Assembly (NCBI GenBank): GCA_951804985.1
Contig: OX638131.1
Coordinates: 6,672,630-6,736,629 of the forward strand
Source of the DNA: Dryomyza anilis
Lineage: Eukaryota; Arthropoda; Insecta; Diptera; Dryomyzidae
Direction of reading: 5' to 3'
DNA: 64,000 bases
The translations under genes and the position numbers were made by a program. Shown here piece by piece: positions 45,709-58,215 of this stretch (position 1 is the stretch's first letter; every line of letters begins with the position of its first letter). The notes under the pieces are model-generated. The model searched no databases. It worked only from the letters and a program-made list of their open reading frames with translations, and was not told the origin of the DNA.

Positions 45709-47320
45709 TGAAATCCCTACTACTTTTAAAATTGAAAAGCTAGATAAATGAAACTTATAACTTAGATTACTAATATACCTCCGACCACTTATGTTCAAAT
45801 ACCTCATATAAAATTTACATCTACAGATCAATTTTACTGTATACGTGCTTAGGTAAACTTTTTTGGTCAAATATATATTTATATCATTCTCAAATACATG
45901 ATAATAATGTTTTCCGGCGAAAAGACTTGTGGTTCACAAAAAAAAATCAAAATTCGGTACACCTACCAATTTGTAAATATGGGTATCAAATGAATGGAAA
46001 TTCTTCAGCGATTGAATGTTTGTAGTTATTTTCAGGATTCGTATACCCTGGTGACCTATATATCACTTTGAATGGTAACCACACATATGTGTAGGGTATT
46101 TATAGTCGGCTTAGACCGACTATAATTTTGATAATCCTAACTATCATAATTACACCTACTTTAAAATTTCCCATGTGATCTAACCTTCCCAACTGGTTTT
46201 TATTTAAATAAAACATTTAAAATATAAAATAGTCTCGCTTTGAGACTGTTGTCGAGATGTCGAGAAATTCATTCGATCTCGATTACGATTTCATACCTAT
46301 ATTACAAGTATTACAATTCGTTCTAAGATGTACGCAGATATCATAACCAGATAATAAGATTTATTCGATACGAGTAAAAAAATAGATTCTGTAGCGATAT
46401 CGCATCGAATATCGAGATTGAAACATTGCGATATCGGTGTGATAAATATTTAAATATCGTAGTTTTTTCGTTAAATTGTACGAAAAAATTATTAGTGATA
46501 AAGCAACGAGCTCGAACTTTTTATCGCAGTTAGTTCGAGAATACTTCGATCCTCTAAGAGCATCGAGACATGACAGACTGGGAGTTAAGGATACGATTTT
46601 AAATTTAAAATGAGACGGTTTTCAAGGGATATCAGTTTGAGTTATATTACATTCACAATCTCAGCTTTTTTATCATGTCGGCGTTGTAGAAGTAAAATTT
46701 ATAAACTCCAATTTATAAATTTCAATAATTATAGTGAAACATTTGTTTATATATCTGATAATTTCTTATCGACAATATAAATATTCTGATCAAATTATGA
46801 GAATATTGATTTATTATCTGGTTACGATATGGAGTGTTATTTTATAGTGTTTATTTAAATCGAGTGTTATTATAAATATTAAAATTCATCAAGTACTTTT
46901 TTTATAATATTTAACTCAATATTCAACTTTTTTTTATATATATTTTTTTTGATAAGCTTTACTTTAAAAATGACAATATACAGATTATTTTAAACATTGT
47001 AGGTTGCGACTGTGTAAATCACCAAAAAGTCACAAATAAAAAATACATCACGATTTCTGACTTAAACTTGTGATTTATTATATAGTTTAATATATTCAAG
47101 TTTTGAATGTTGTTTTTTTTTTGTTAGAATTATAATTTATGGCAACAAATCATTTAAGCTATACCGACTTCTTAAGTGTTTGTTAATTGTTTTATGTATT
47201 TATTTTTTCTTGTTTCTTGTTTTGTTATCTTCGGTTTATCGGAATTGCAAAAAAATACAAAATAAAAATCACAAATTTCAATTAGCATAATGATGAGTAT
47301 AATGTAACTAATATACCTAG
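44135..47320. other. intergenic or intronic DNA with dispersed repeats
   Basis: No gene is seen. 45535-46110 holds a dispersed repeat: 'cagtttggtac...gtttgtaacacccagaagga', 'tttagcgatgtccgtc' and a (tctg)n run at 45660-45710. Related pieces occur at 8.2, 19.0-19.4, 49.7-49.9 and 54.0 kb. Confidence 0.5.
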
Positions 47321-47530
47321 AATATGCAGTCATCAATAGTAGCACCAACAACAACAACAACAACACCAGAAATAATAAAGTACCTGTTGAAAATCAATGT
47401 GCTATATAGGCAGCTATATAGTCAGCCACAACGACACAATTGGTTTCAACACGATTCTGGGAATTCCCCAGCATTAGGTGACGACAATTGTTATAAAGTT
47501 GATTTTTGCACAATGTCTTCGAATAGCAAA
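47321..47530 (+). CDS. candidate second coding exon of the unidentified + strand gene
   Basis: Acceptor atacctag|AATATG and donor AGCAAA|GTAATA bound 70 open codons in phase 0-0, compatible with the exon ending at 44134. The protein begins NMQSSIVAPTTTTTTPEII, and the second half (QHDSGNSPALGDDNCYKVDF) has a composition unlike surrounding AT-rich DNA. No family recognised. Confidence 0.35.
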
Positions 47531-47802
47531 GTAATAAATAAAAACTATATTTTATGTTTTCTGTCAATAGGAGGTCTTATCAAGCATTGAAACCGAAGGG
47601 AATAGGTTTTAATTTTCGGATTCTATCTGGTTTAGGTTTCGATTAGGGTTTCGGTTTTGAGTTTTTCAATGTACCGATTTCGTATTGGCTTTTTGCATTT
47701 ATTTGAATTTTTGTAATTTATTCAATATCTTGTCCAACTTTTCAGTGCAATTTAAAACTTGGTTTAAACTTTTCCACATTTTTAAATCGTCCATAGCTCC
47801 TA

Positions 47803-48011
47803 CACTCAGAAAAATCCTATTAAAATTGGTCAATGGGACAGTTATTGATTCAATAGTATACAAAAAATAAATATTTTCATACAAACACAAAAATAATTTA
47901 ATAGTATTTTGTAGTTTTTAATGGTATTTACCTATTAAAACAATAGTTTATTATATTGACTAATTTTAATATCAAAAAACTATTGATTTTATAGTATTTT
48001 TTTCTGAGTGT
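47803..48011. mobile_element. ~209-bp MITE (copy 2 of the 22188 family)
   Basis: Ends cactcagaaaaat and atttttttctgagtgt with internal 'attaaaattggtcaatggga'. Similar length and layout to the element inside the Tep2 cassette array. Confidence 0.65.
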
Positions 48012-48296
48012 AATCAAATCGACCAAATGTCGTTAAATTTTACAGACAGAAAAACAGATAGTAATCAGTTAATATCACATTTTTAATATTTGTGATATGT
48101 TGACTATAAACGAAATTACATATTATTTAAACTACGTTTAATTTGAAAAAGTTACTGAAAAACTACGCATTACTGACATTAGCACAAAAAAATGTTTATT
48201 ATAATTAAGTGGTATCTTTATCGGTTTTTCTATATCTGTTTATTGCTGATTTTTTTTAATAGTATCGATTTAGGCTTCGCTTCTATAATTAAAACA

Positions 48297-48753
48297 CCCT
48301 AGTGGAAATTTGCCCGATGCGCCATCGGGAAATGATCGGGGTTTCGTCAGGTAACCCCCATTAGAGCAAATATGATAATTGCCTTGTCATGCTCTTATCA
48401 TGCTCACCATAGCAGGGTTTACATTATCAATGTCAATGGTCCCGATCAAAGCTACATTAGTTGTTCCTCATAAAGAAATTTTCATCGGGCAATGATCAGG
48501 TTTCAATGAGGTATGATATTTTATTTCATCGGGTATTTGTAGTGCTTTCGTATGCTCATGTTTTAACAAGGCAATGGTCAGATAAATAATGATATGGGGA
48601 ATTACCCGATCAGTACATGATCATTGCCTGAGGTGAGTACATGATCAGGACACTGCGTTACAAGGACATCGTGGGCCTCGTCATGTCCCGATCATCTCAA
48701 ATAATGACATGATCAGTTCATGAGCATGGCCCTACCAAAATTTCTACTAGGGA
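48297..48753. mobile_element. inverted-repeat element with ccctag ends (copy 1)
   Basis: Bounded by ccctagtggaaattt and aaaatttctactaggg, rich in 'atgatcggg', 'gcatgatc' type words. A 120-bp relative with the same ends is at 52273-52391. Confidence 0.6.
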
Positions 48754-49302
48754 CAATTTCAAAATGATATCGTTTTCGATAACAGTTTCAATTTGTGCTT
48801 CTAATATAACTAAGCATTCAAAATAAATTACGTTAAAATCTTTCTAAAATTTCTAAATACACAAACGACCTATTTTGTTAATTATGCAGCTCGCACAACG
48901 AAACTTTATATTTGTTTTATAATTATTAATTATGTTCTGATCTGTTGACGTATCATTTAACATATATATTTTTATTGTTTCTAATTTTATAATTTGAATA
49001 TGTAGAATCTAAGATTAATTGATTTGTTTAATATGCATATGAGGTGATTTTGTGGTTATAGACAAAGTTCAGAGTAGATTTAGTTTTAGCCTACAATGAC
49101 GTCTATAAAACATCTATTGAGTTAAGATTTTTTTTTATTTACTCTAAAGCAATATTATCGAGATTGTAAAATACAAATATAAAGGTTTATAGTTTTATTT
49201 TATGCTTTCGGTAAATAAAAGTTTTTTGATAATATATTTCATTGAATTTTTCATCTTTACTCTAGCAATATTTTATCTATTTATGTAGACATAAACTAAT
49301 AT

Positions 49303-49661
49303 TTAGCGTATTCACAAATTCATGGTATTGGTACGACATTGTACGAATACCACAGTACTGCAATTGAACTGTGAGCACCACATTTCTATTTGTTAAAATA
49401 TGTCGTCAAATAAATGCAGATGATTCTTATAAAATTATAATTTTTTGAAATTTTCATAAATATTTCTCGATTTGAAAAGAAAAACAAATAAAATAACATT
49501 TTATGTGCACAATTTGTATTTAATTTCACAATTTTTCTTAATTTCACAAAATACGACACCAAAAAACATGCCTCAGGGCTACTCTCAAATACAACAATGT
49601 GTTATTTCACTATTATAAGGGATGCAACAACAAATTGACGTTTCTGTATTATTGTATTGTA
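49303..49661. mobile_element. partial copy of the 31573-31994 element
   Basis: Starts 'tttagcgtattcaca' and shares 'aaaaaacatgcctcagggct' and 'gatgcaacaacaaattgac' with copy 1 in the opposite orientation. The distal inverted end is replaced by a dispersed repeat (49670-49910). Confidence 0.65.
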
Positions 49662-50424
49662 TGAGACAGACAGCCTAGGTATATTAGTAATCTTAATTCG
49701 GAGATTCATTGATCCAGCTTTTTTAGGTTTTCTGTAATAGTGATTTCAACAGATAGACAGACAGGCTCGCGAGGTTATGAATGTAATGCTTATCTAGAAT
49801 ATGTATTTTTCCATACCGGATATTTATCCTTCTGGGTATAACAAACGGCATTTCAAACTGAATATACCCCTTTCACTCTTAGTGTAGGATATACAAAGTT
49901 ATATGATTATCAACTTTTGGTCAAAAAAGATTCAATTTTTTTAATTGAATTTAAACCTTAATAAATATGAATAATTTCAAATCAACGTACTAAATTTCCA
50001 CATGGAAAGTCAAATATTTAAATTTTGAAGATTTTGCATTAATATTATAAAAAATAAATTGTTGAATATAGAAAGTTAAAATTCCATTTGAAATAATAAT
50101 ATTTTCTTAACATTTTTTTTACTAATATAGATCGGAATTGTTAGACATTTTTATAAATCAATTATTGAAATTTTGGAATGCCAATTTTTATGATATTATA
50201 ATATTATTCTTAAATTAGTTTTACTAATTATTTTGATAAAACTATTACTTGAATTCCATTTATAAAACACATCTATAAAAAATAGTCAAATATATATATA
50301 TTTCGAAAATCTAATTTTTGAGTTTTTCTCTAGAACGACGATCTTTATTTTTTTATATTATTTGGAAATAATTATACATTCAGAGAACTATCATAATATA
50401 CCACTCCTATCGATATCTTTACGA

Positions 50425-51745
50425 GATCCCCGAGTGGATATTGCTTAAGGTTAGCCTTATTTCGCATCCGTACCTGTTCAGAATACGAAAAGGCATCCCT
50501 ATCAAAGGCCACCTGAAATGATACTGATCAGGGTCGACTAGGGTAATCCTAATTTCAAATCCACGTAAGGCAACCGATCTAACCTGTATAAAAAATACTG
50601 ATCTAAAGTCTACTTGATGAAAACTGATGTGACACTTATGAAAAACCCTAATTGAATATCGTATTAATATAATATGATCCAGATTTTATTAAAATCTTTT
50701 ATAATAAAATTAAGTAGCAAAATTATTCCAATAAAATGTTCTAATAAATAAATGTTAAACTCAAATGCAAGAAATATAAAAATTCTCAACATTTCTAAAA
50801 ATTTAAAATATCTTAAATATCTCAAAACTTTGACTTTTTGTCATTGCAAAAATTTTGAGATACCTTTGTTCACAAAACTATTTTTTTGTTTGAAAAGTCT
50901 AAAAGTTGGTAAAAGCAGTTTAAGAAGAATTTAAATATACATCGAATTATACAAGGGTTAGATCAGGAAGCCTGATCAGGCAACCTGATCAGGATAGCAA
51001 CTTCGAATAGCATCACGTTTTGAATCAGGCACTGATCAAAAGTCTTGATCATTGCCTGACTTTAAATCAGGCTTCCTGATCAGACAAGGATCGCATCCTG
51101 AACTAAATTTCCACTCGAATCAATGCGAGATGCAGGAGCAATCATATCAAACACTTTTTCCTTGCGATATCGAGCGTCAAATGTTCCTCCACATGAAAGG
51201 TACGAGACACTTAACGAAATCGAATCAAAATTGAGAAAAAATAATCCAAATTCGATATAACTTTGACAAATGTTGCAATATTGATGTGCAATATTGATAA
51301 ATGTTTGAATATCGCGAATGTACGAGGAATTTTAATATTTGGAAGCGATAAAGCTACGAGGTCGAAATTTATTTATAGAAGTTACCCGAGTGGAAATTGG
51401 TTAAGGTTAGCCTTATTTCGCATCCCTACCTGATCAGAATACGATAAGGCATCAAAGGCCACCTGAAATGATACTGATCAGGGTCGACTAGGGTAATCCT
51501 AATTTCAAATCCACTGTATAAAACATACTGATCTAAAGTCTACTTGATGAACACTGATGTGACACTTATGAAAAACCCTAATTGAATATCGTATTAATAT
51601 AATATGATCGAGATTTTATTAAAATGCTTTTATAATAAAATTAAGTAGCAAAATTATTCCAATAAAATGTTCTAATAAATAAATGTTAATCTCAAATGCA
51701 AGAAATATAAAAATTCTCAACATTTCTAAAAATTAAAAATAGGGT
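50425..51745. repeat. ~350-bp direct repeat pair
   Basis: 50425-50800 and 51385-51745 share long near-identical stretches: 'gttagccttatttcgcatcc', 'gatactgatcagggtcgact', 'catactgatctaaagtctac', 'attaagtagcaaaattattcc'. The second copy has small deletions. The intervening DNA (50940-51090) is rich in 'cctgatcag' palindromes. Confidence 0.75.
51136..51199 (+). CDS. possible third exon of the unidentified + strand gene
   Basis: Acceptor agatgcag|GAG and donor AAAG|GTACGA enclose 21 open codons plus 1 nt (EQSYQTLFPCDIERQMFLHM...). The start phase (0) fits the exon ending at 47530. It lies between repeats, so chance or a mobile-element origin is possible. Confidence 0.22.
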
Positions 51746-52272
51746 AGACATGTTCGTCTTGTAACTGATCGGGTTGTGACAAGGCAAAAATACAATGATC
51801 AGTTCTCGATCATGTCCGCTAGTTTAATTTATACTAAGTTTATTCAAAGTTTCAACGTTATTGCTCGTAATTATAACTGCTTAATTAAATTTTTCTTAAA
51901 ATTGCAAATTAAAACTTGAGTTTTTAAATAAGTACTCATATATTTCAAGTATACATAATACAAAAAAATGTATATATAATTGAAATATTAAATAAAAGTT
52001 CTACAAATAAAATACATAGCGAATGCAATTTTTAAAACTTATTATTATTATTTAAAATTACCAAAGAAAAAAGATTTGTTTATATAACTGCTTCGTTTAG
52101 TTAAGGTTTAATAAATTGCAAATAACCGGTTATCTTGATAAATATCAACAAAAATAACAAATTATAATAATGTGTAAATTTTTTTCATTAAATATGAATA
52201 TTTATTTGCTTTTGAATTAAGCTAAACTTTAAATAATAACGATACAAAAATCGTTTATTGATGTACGAACGT

Positions 52273-52391
52273 CCCTAGTAGAAATGGTCTATGGTCATTG
52301 TATATTTACCTTGTCATAACCCGAACAGTTATTTACAAGACAAACATGATATGCCCATGATCATCCCTAATAAGGTAAATTTCTACTAGGG
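52273..52391. mobile_element. inverted-repeat element with ccctag ends (copy 2)
   Basis: Bounded by ccctagtagaaat and atttctactaggg, with about 90 bp of 'catgat'-rich DNA between. Related to 48297-48753. Confidence 0.55.
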
Positions 52392-52773
52392 TTTATATAG
52401 TAAATATTAAACTTGATGTATAACAAGTTTTACGTTGAAAAAAGATTAAAAAATATATATTTTTTAATTGGTTTCTTAAATCAAAACAACTTGTTGTAAG
52501 AGACGCTTTAAATAAAATTCGTAGTTTTAAATATTACTTGTTTCTCTGCTTTAATATATTACACACTATTGAGAAAACTCGTCGTAAAACAAATAAACTT
52601 TACAATTCATTCATGTTAATTTGTATTTGTTGAAAAATAGTTAAACAATAACGTAATATTTTAGCATAAAATTCGTTAATCAAATAAGATACTAACCCAG
52701 TTGCGTGCACAAAGATCACTATTTGTATAAAACAAAATGCGAAACACAAATTTCGCGACATTTTTAAATAAAA

Positions 52774-53142
52774 ATGTTTATTTTAATTTTAAATCAACTA
52801 TTTAATACACAATTTGCAATATATTCAACACTTGAAAGAATCGAACTGTCCGCACTCACGGTCGAACGGCGAATGATCGTGACATCTGCGGTGGGCTCTA
52901 TTTTGTTGATTCGAAATCAAGTCTCGGTCGTTGAGTCGCCGCCGCGCATCACTCATCACATCGGTCGATTGTCTCTCGGCACACAGTCGATGCCGGTTTG
53001 TTGGAAATACCGTCAGTACGACGACGACGTGGACTACGTTAATGGTGATAATGATGTTGTTGATAGTATTGATCATTATGATGATCATAATGAACATATT
53101 GATGTTGATGGTGACATCAGAGCTGGAGAATATATTGTTTAA
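52774..53142 (+). CDS. uncertain 122-codon frame over a GC-rich island
   Basis: A forward frame runs from ATG at 52774 to TAA at 53142. Its middle (about 52840-53045) is clearly GC-richer than the surroundings. Its end is Asp/Asn-rich because of gat/aat triplet runs. The opposite strand is also open here. No similarity recognised; it could equally be a promoter or 5' UTR region. Confidence 0.2.
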   Translation: MFILILNQLFNTQFAIYSTLERIELSALTVERRMIVTSAVGSILLIRNQVSVVESPPRITHHIGRLSLGTQSMPVCWKYRQYDDDVDYVNGDNDVVDSIDHYDDHNEHIDVDGDIRAGEYIV

Positions 53143-54106
53143 TTTTCAAGAGAGAGAGAGCGCATAGAATTATTTGCTCTTAAATATTGTTACTGAGAAT
53201 TTTTAATTTCTATTTTTTTATAACATTTAAATATTATATTTATAATATAACAACTCTGGCAACTCCAATATTTTGACATTGGTGGCGCTCTTTTTCCAAT
53301 TTGTTTTATTTTGCTGCTCAGACGTGATCGGCTTTGTGATTTTCTTGTAGCCGGCATTTAAAACAAACGAAAAACAAAACAAAAAAAACTCATGTAAACA
53401 GAATGTTTTATTTACCAACATTTCACGAAGTTGTCATCGAGCGATATTGGTTTTCCTCACTTTTGATCACAAAGTCAGTCAGTCACAGTCAGGAAGGTTG
53501 GTAGGTAATCAACACATTTTGTATGTTTTATATATAGAAAAATACCCTATGCATTGTTTACATTCCACTTACGATTCATTTGTATATAGTTTTAAAGGAT
53601 TATCTATATTTAGCTGGAAGGAAGAGCACAATGGGGGCCCTGTTCTTGTTAAAGTCCAACATATATAAATTGTAATGCAATTGATGCACTTCGAAAACAA
53701 AGATGTTTATAAGAAATATCATTTGCAAATTACTTAGATCATAGTTGAGACAAACATCTTTGAAACATGCAACAAATACGATAAATATGATAAATATTGC
53801 AAGCAAACATCTTTCAAATTTACGATTACTTATTGCAAACATCAATTGAACATCTTAAAAATATATAGATAGTTGAGGAATACTTGAAAAAGATACATCA
53901 TTAGAATTAGTGAAGTAATTTTTAATTATTAAATTTACAAAGTCACTTACTCGACTCGTTAGATCTTTTCCGTAATGACGAAAAAACACCCCAGTTATAT
54001 ATCTTTTTATACCATACACTAAGAGTGAAAAGTTATATTCAGTTTGGTACGCTGTTTGTAACACTCAGATGATGAATATAAATTCTTAATTACGATTACG
54101 GAGAAA
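53143..54106. other. non-coding DNA, possible initiator motif
   Basis: AT-rich. At about 53474-53492 tandem TCAGTC motifs resemble arthropod initiators and are followed by a weak donor (ggttg|gtaggt), but no exon can be linked to them. 54000-54075 is a fragment of the dispersed repeat described at 45.5 kb. Confidence 0.3.
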
Positions 54107-55425
54107 CTACCCAAGTAATCACTTTGTGGCAACTTAAGTGGTAGCCACACAATTGCCATTAAAGTGTTTGTTCTATATCATATACTATATAAAGTACTTA
54201 TTTGCCACCTAATTGCCGGTCAAAAATAACCGGGGTGAGGCTTAGTTGCCACAAATTTTGATCCGTTAAAGTGTCGGTTCACCTATTTGGAACTTGAACT
54301 GTAATTTTAAATGTGGAACTTGTGTGGATTAAAAATTAAAATAATAAAGATTCTACGCAGTGCCATTAACTTGAATGTGTGTTGTGTGATAAAACTGCAC
54401 ATAATGTCAAAAATATGGCATAATAATATAAGTCTTTACGAACAGATTTTTCTGAAAACTACAACTCTAATTTAAAGCTTATATTCTACCCCCTCTTATT
54501 TTAACGCGCACCCAAATAAATGCAATTTGTGAAAATTTGTTAAAATAGTGATTTTTGTTATTTCTAAAATTATACATTCCGACTACCAACGTTCCATGAA
54601 CATATAAAGGGTTTTTCAATAAGAGCGCTACAAAAGTTTTTTCAGGGGTTTTTCAACAGGGACGCTACAAAAGTAGAGCGACAGGGACAGCAAACGACGC
54701 CATATTTCTTGCCGCTCTTTTGACATTTCTCTTCAATAAGGTTTGTCATTTCATGATGGAAAAATATACGAGCTAACAACGAGTCGAAATTATTAAAATT
54801 TACTACCGAAATTCGAATTCGTATATCTTTCCATCATGAAATGGCAAACCTTACTGAAGAGAAATGTCAAAAGAGCGGCAAGAAATATGGCGTCGTTTGC
54901 TGTCCCTGTCGCTCTACTTTTGTAGCGTCCCTGCTGAAAAACCCATTATGTAGTGGATGTACTAAATATTTTGTGTATAATACATTACATTTATACCATT
55001 TTAAAGTTAATTAGATATATTGTTTAGAAACATGTTCCTATTAGGTTCTTTATTATATAAATGCAACATATATGGAACATAATACATTTTATAATTTGCC
55101 ACGTCATAACAACAAAGTTAATTCGGCCATTATCGTATATGTTCCATTATCGGAATGTATGACTTATATATCACAGCATTGTGACATATTATTGCATTGT
55201 CCCACTAATGTTCTTAGCCACCGCTTTGGAACTAATTTTATGTTCCATTATCAGAATGTATCACAGCATTGTGACATATTATTGTGTATGCTCCATACAT
55301 GTTCTTAACCACCGCTTTGCAACTAAAAATTACGAGTTTGCAACACTGGTGTTAGAGGTAACTAAAAAGCTACACATTTGCCACAAGAGTTTGTGTCAGT
55401 TGTCGAGCCGTAGTTACTTGGGTAG
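54107..55425. mobile_element. ~1.3-kb element with ctacccaagtaa inverted ends
   Basis: ctacccaagtaa at 54107-54118 is mirrored by ttacttgggtag at 55414-55425. Inside are a nested mariner-type hairpin element (54607-54948) and a ~100-bp direct repeat (from 55141 and 55242: 'cacagcattgtgacatatta', 'ccaccgctttg'). No long frame, so probably non-autonomous. Confidence 0.6.
54607..54948. mobile_element. mariner/Tc1-type hairpin MITE (copy 1, nested)
   Basis: Long inverted arms (gcaaacgacgccatatttc and complement) around a central frame fragment. The related copy at 62315 reads VEIIKIYYRNSNS-like residues, resembling the N-terminal helix-turn-helix of mariner-family transposases. A TA precedes the left end. 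The left end carries an internal 50-bp duplication of the tip. Confidence 0.65.
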
Positions 55426-55429
55426 AAGA

Positions 55430-56580
55430 GCTATATCAATGAAATTCCTAATTTAAGTTACTTATATATCTATGCTAACTGATACAAAAAATGGACATGA
55501 TCGACCGATTGTTAACTGTGGACTAGGGTTGGGCGCGTCTCGTGATTTTTTCGTGTCTCGCCCGAAAGTCTGAGTTCTTGCGTGAAAATCTCCATTGCTG
55601 TCGTGCCAGTGCGTGTCCATACCTCCAAAATCAGATACGCGCCCATTAGACATATTTTTTGCATAATTTCTATCCCAATTTTAAAAAACCTTCCAGCTTC
55701 ATAAAAATCCGTTTTAAGTAGAATTATTTATTACGGGGACTAAAACCTTTTGAAATATCGGTACCGGTTCCAAGAAAATTGTGGTTCTGGTTCGTTTCCG
55801 GTTCCAACCAAAAAATCAAATGATTTTTTTTTAAATTCCGGTTCCATACATTTTTTAATAACAGTTCCGATTCCGGTTCTTTGCGTTCCCTGAGAGGGAC
55901 TATAATATCTGTTCCGGTTCTGGTTCCGAGATGTTTTTAAAATATTATTGTTCACGTTTCGCATGCTTTTCATGTTTTTTCTGCTTTTTTCGTGTTTTGT
56001 CGTGTTTTGTCGTGTTTTTTCGTGTTTCTTGGTTTTTTTTTTAATCCCGTGCATTAGCGTGCTTCTCGTACGTGCCTGTAAATTTAGTCGTCGGGCTCGT
56101 GCTCGTGCATGTCACACCTAATGGCGTGTTCGAGCCATCAAAAACATGCATGCGCCCATCTCTACTGTGAACCAACCTTTTTTTATTTCAAATACCTTAA
56201 TGACACTGGCATCTATGAGTGAATTTTCCTTTACACCTAGGATACTCAAATTAAAGAAAATTATTTCAAGATTCCATTTTTGCTGTTGATTCGTAAACTC
56301 TGGGAAAATTCGCTGAATTATTAAAATTTATTTAAATTTAAAATTCTTCACCTGAAAGTTTTGTTTTTTGATATACCTACCAATTATATACACCAATAAC
56401 AACTATAAAATGGTACCACGTGCTGCATAATTAGCCACAGCTTCTTGGAATCACTAGAACTAAATTTTGATTTAGAATAAACAATAAATAACAAGAACTA
56501 TTTATAATTTGACCACAGCGAATAATAAAATGTTTTTGGAAAATAACATTTCAAGAGATTTTTACGTGTAACTGTTAAAT
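55430..56580. other. non-coding stretch with simple repeats before the second tRNA-Trp
   Basis: Contains 'ggttccggttc' type repeats (55745-55930) and a run of 'cgtgttttgt' units (55980-56035). The minus-strand frames over these are low-complexity artefacts. No gene seen. Confidence 0.5.
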
Positions 56581-56652
56581 GACTCCGTGGCGCAACGGTA
56601 GCGCGTCTGACTCCAGATCAGAAGGTTGCGTGTTCAAATCACGTCGGGGTCA
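56581..56652 (+). tRNA. tRNA-Trp (CCA), second identical copy
   Basis: All 72 nt equal the gene at 14326-14397. A T10 run near 56667 can terminate polymerase III. As in the first copy, the 19-bp satellite starts just downstream. Confidence 0.97.
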
Positions 56653-56749
56653 AGAACAAAGTGATTTTTTTTTTAATTTAAATTTTTTATTTTATTGTTT
56701 TTTTTTTCTAAAGAATTTAATTTAATGAAAAATCTAATGTAAAATGGAT

Positions 56750-58060
56750 TTTTAGTAGAAATTAAATTTTTAGTGAAAAATTGAATTTTTAGTGAAAATT
56801 GGAATTTTTAGTGAAAAATTGAATTTTTAGTGAAAAATTGAATTTTTAGTGAAAATTGGAATTTTTAGTGAAAAATTGAATTTTTAGTGAAAAATTGAAT
56901 TTTTAGTGAAAAATTGAATTTTTAGTGAAAAATTGAATTTTTAGTTAAAAATTGAATTTTTAGTGAAAAATTAAATTTTTAGTGAAAAATTTAATTTTTA
57001 GTGAAAAATTTAATTTTTAGTGAAAAATTGAATTTTTAGTGAAAAATTGAATTTTTAGTGAAAAATTGAATTTTTAGTGAAGAATTGAATTTTTAGTGAA
57101 AAATTGAATTTTTAGTGAAAAATTGAATTTTTAGTGAAAAATTGAATTTTTAGTGAAAAATTAAATTTTTAGTGAAAAATTGAAGTTTTAGTGAAAAATT
57201 GAAATTTTAGTGAAAAATTGAAATTTTAGTGAAAAATTGAAATTTTAGTGAAAAATTGAAATTTTAGTGAAAAATTTAATTTTTAGTGAAAAATTTAATT
57301 TTTAGTGAAAAATTTAATTTTTAGTGAAAATTTTAATTTTTAGTGAAAATTTTAATTTTTAGCGAAAAATTGAATTTTTATGGAAAAATTGAATTTTTAG
57401 TGAAAAACATAATTTTTAGTGGAAAATTGAATTTTTAGTGAAAAATTGAGAATTTAGTGAAAATTTGACTTTATATTGAAAAATTGATGATTTAGAGAAA
57501 ATTTGAATTTTTATTGAAAAATTGAATTTTTAGTGAAAAATTGAATTTTTATGAAAAAATTGAATTTTTAGTAAAAAACTTAATTTTTAGTGAAAAATTG
57601 AATTTTTAGTGAAAATTTTAATTTTTAGTGAAAAATTAAAATTTTAGTGAACATTTTATTTTTTAGTGAAAAATTTAATTTTTAGTGAAAATTGATTTTT
57701 TTTTGTGAAAATTGACTTTTTAGTGAAAATTTGAATTTTTAGTGAAAATTTTAATTTTTAGTGAACAATTTATTTTTTAGTGAAAAATTTATTTTTTAGT
57801 ATAAAATTTATTTTTTAGTGAAAAATTGAAATTTTAGTGAAAAATTGAATTTTTAGTGAAAATTGAATTTTTAGTGAAAAATTGAATTTCTAGTGAAAAT
57901 TGAATTTTTAGTGAAAAATTGAATTTCTAGTGAAAAGTTGATTTTTTTTTATTGAAAAGTGGAATTTTTAGAGAATAATTAATTTATGTGATAAAAATTT
58001 AAATTTTAAGTGAAAAATTGAATTTTTAGTTAAAATATTGATTTTTTAGTGAAAAATAAT
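56750..58060. repeat. 19-bp AT-rich satellite array (copy 2)
   Basis: Tandem gaatttttagtgaaaaatt units, same orientation as copy 1, more divergent toward 57400-58050. It lies between tRNA-Trp and the 3' end of TepB. Confidence 0.95.
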
Positions 58061-58215
58061 AATAATAATTTTATAATTAAATAGGGACAGCTGAATATTT
58101 TTTATAATTTGTTTATTTTCTTTATTAATATATTTTATAAATATATTTTTTACTTTATTATTTAATAAAAGATTTACAACATTTAATAGCATTTTCAATA
58201 TGGAGAAACAACATT

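Noticed and set aside
55740..56054. Minus-strand frame rich in Lys/His/Asn
   Set aside because: Produced by ggttcc and cgtgtttt simple repeats; no coding evidence.
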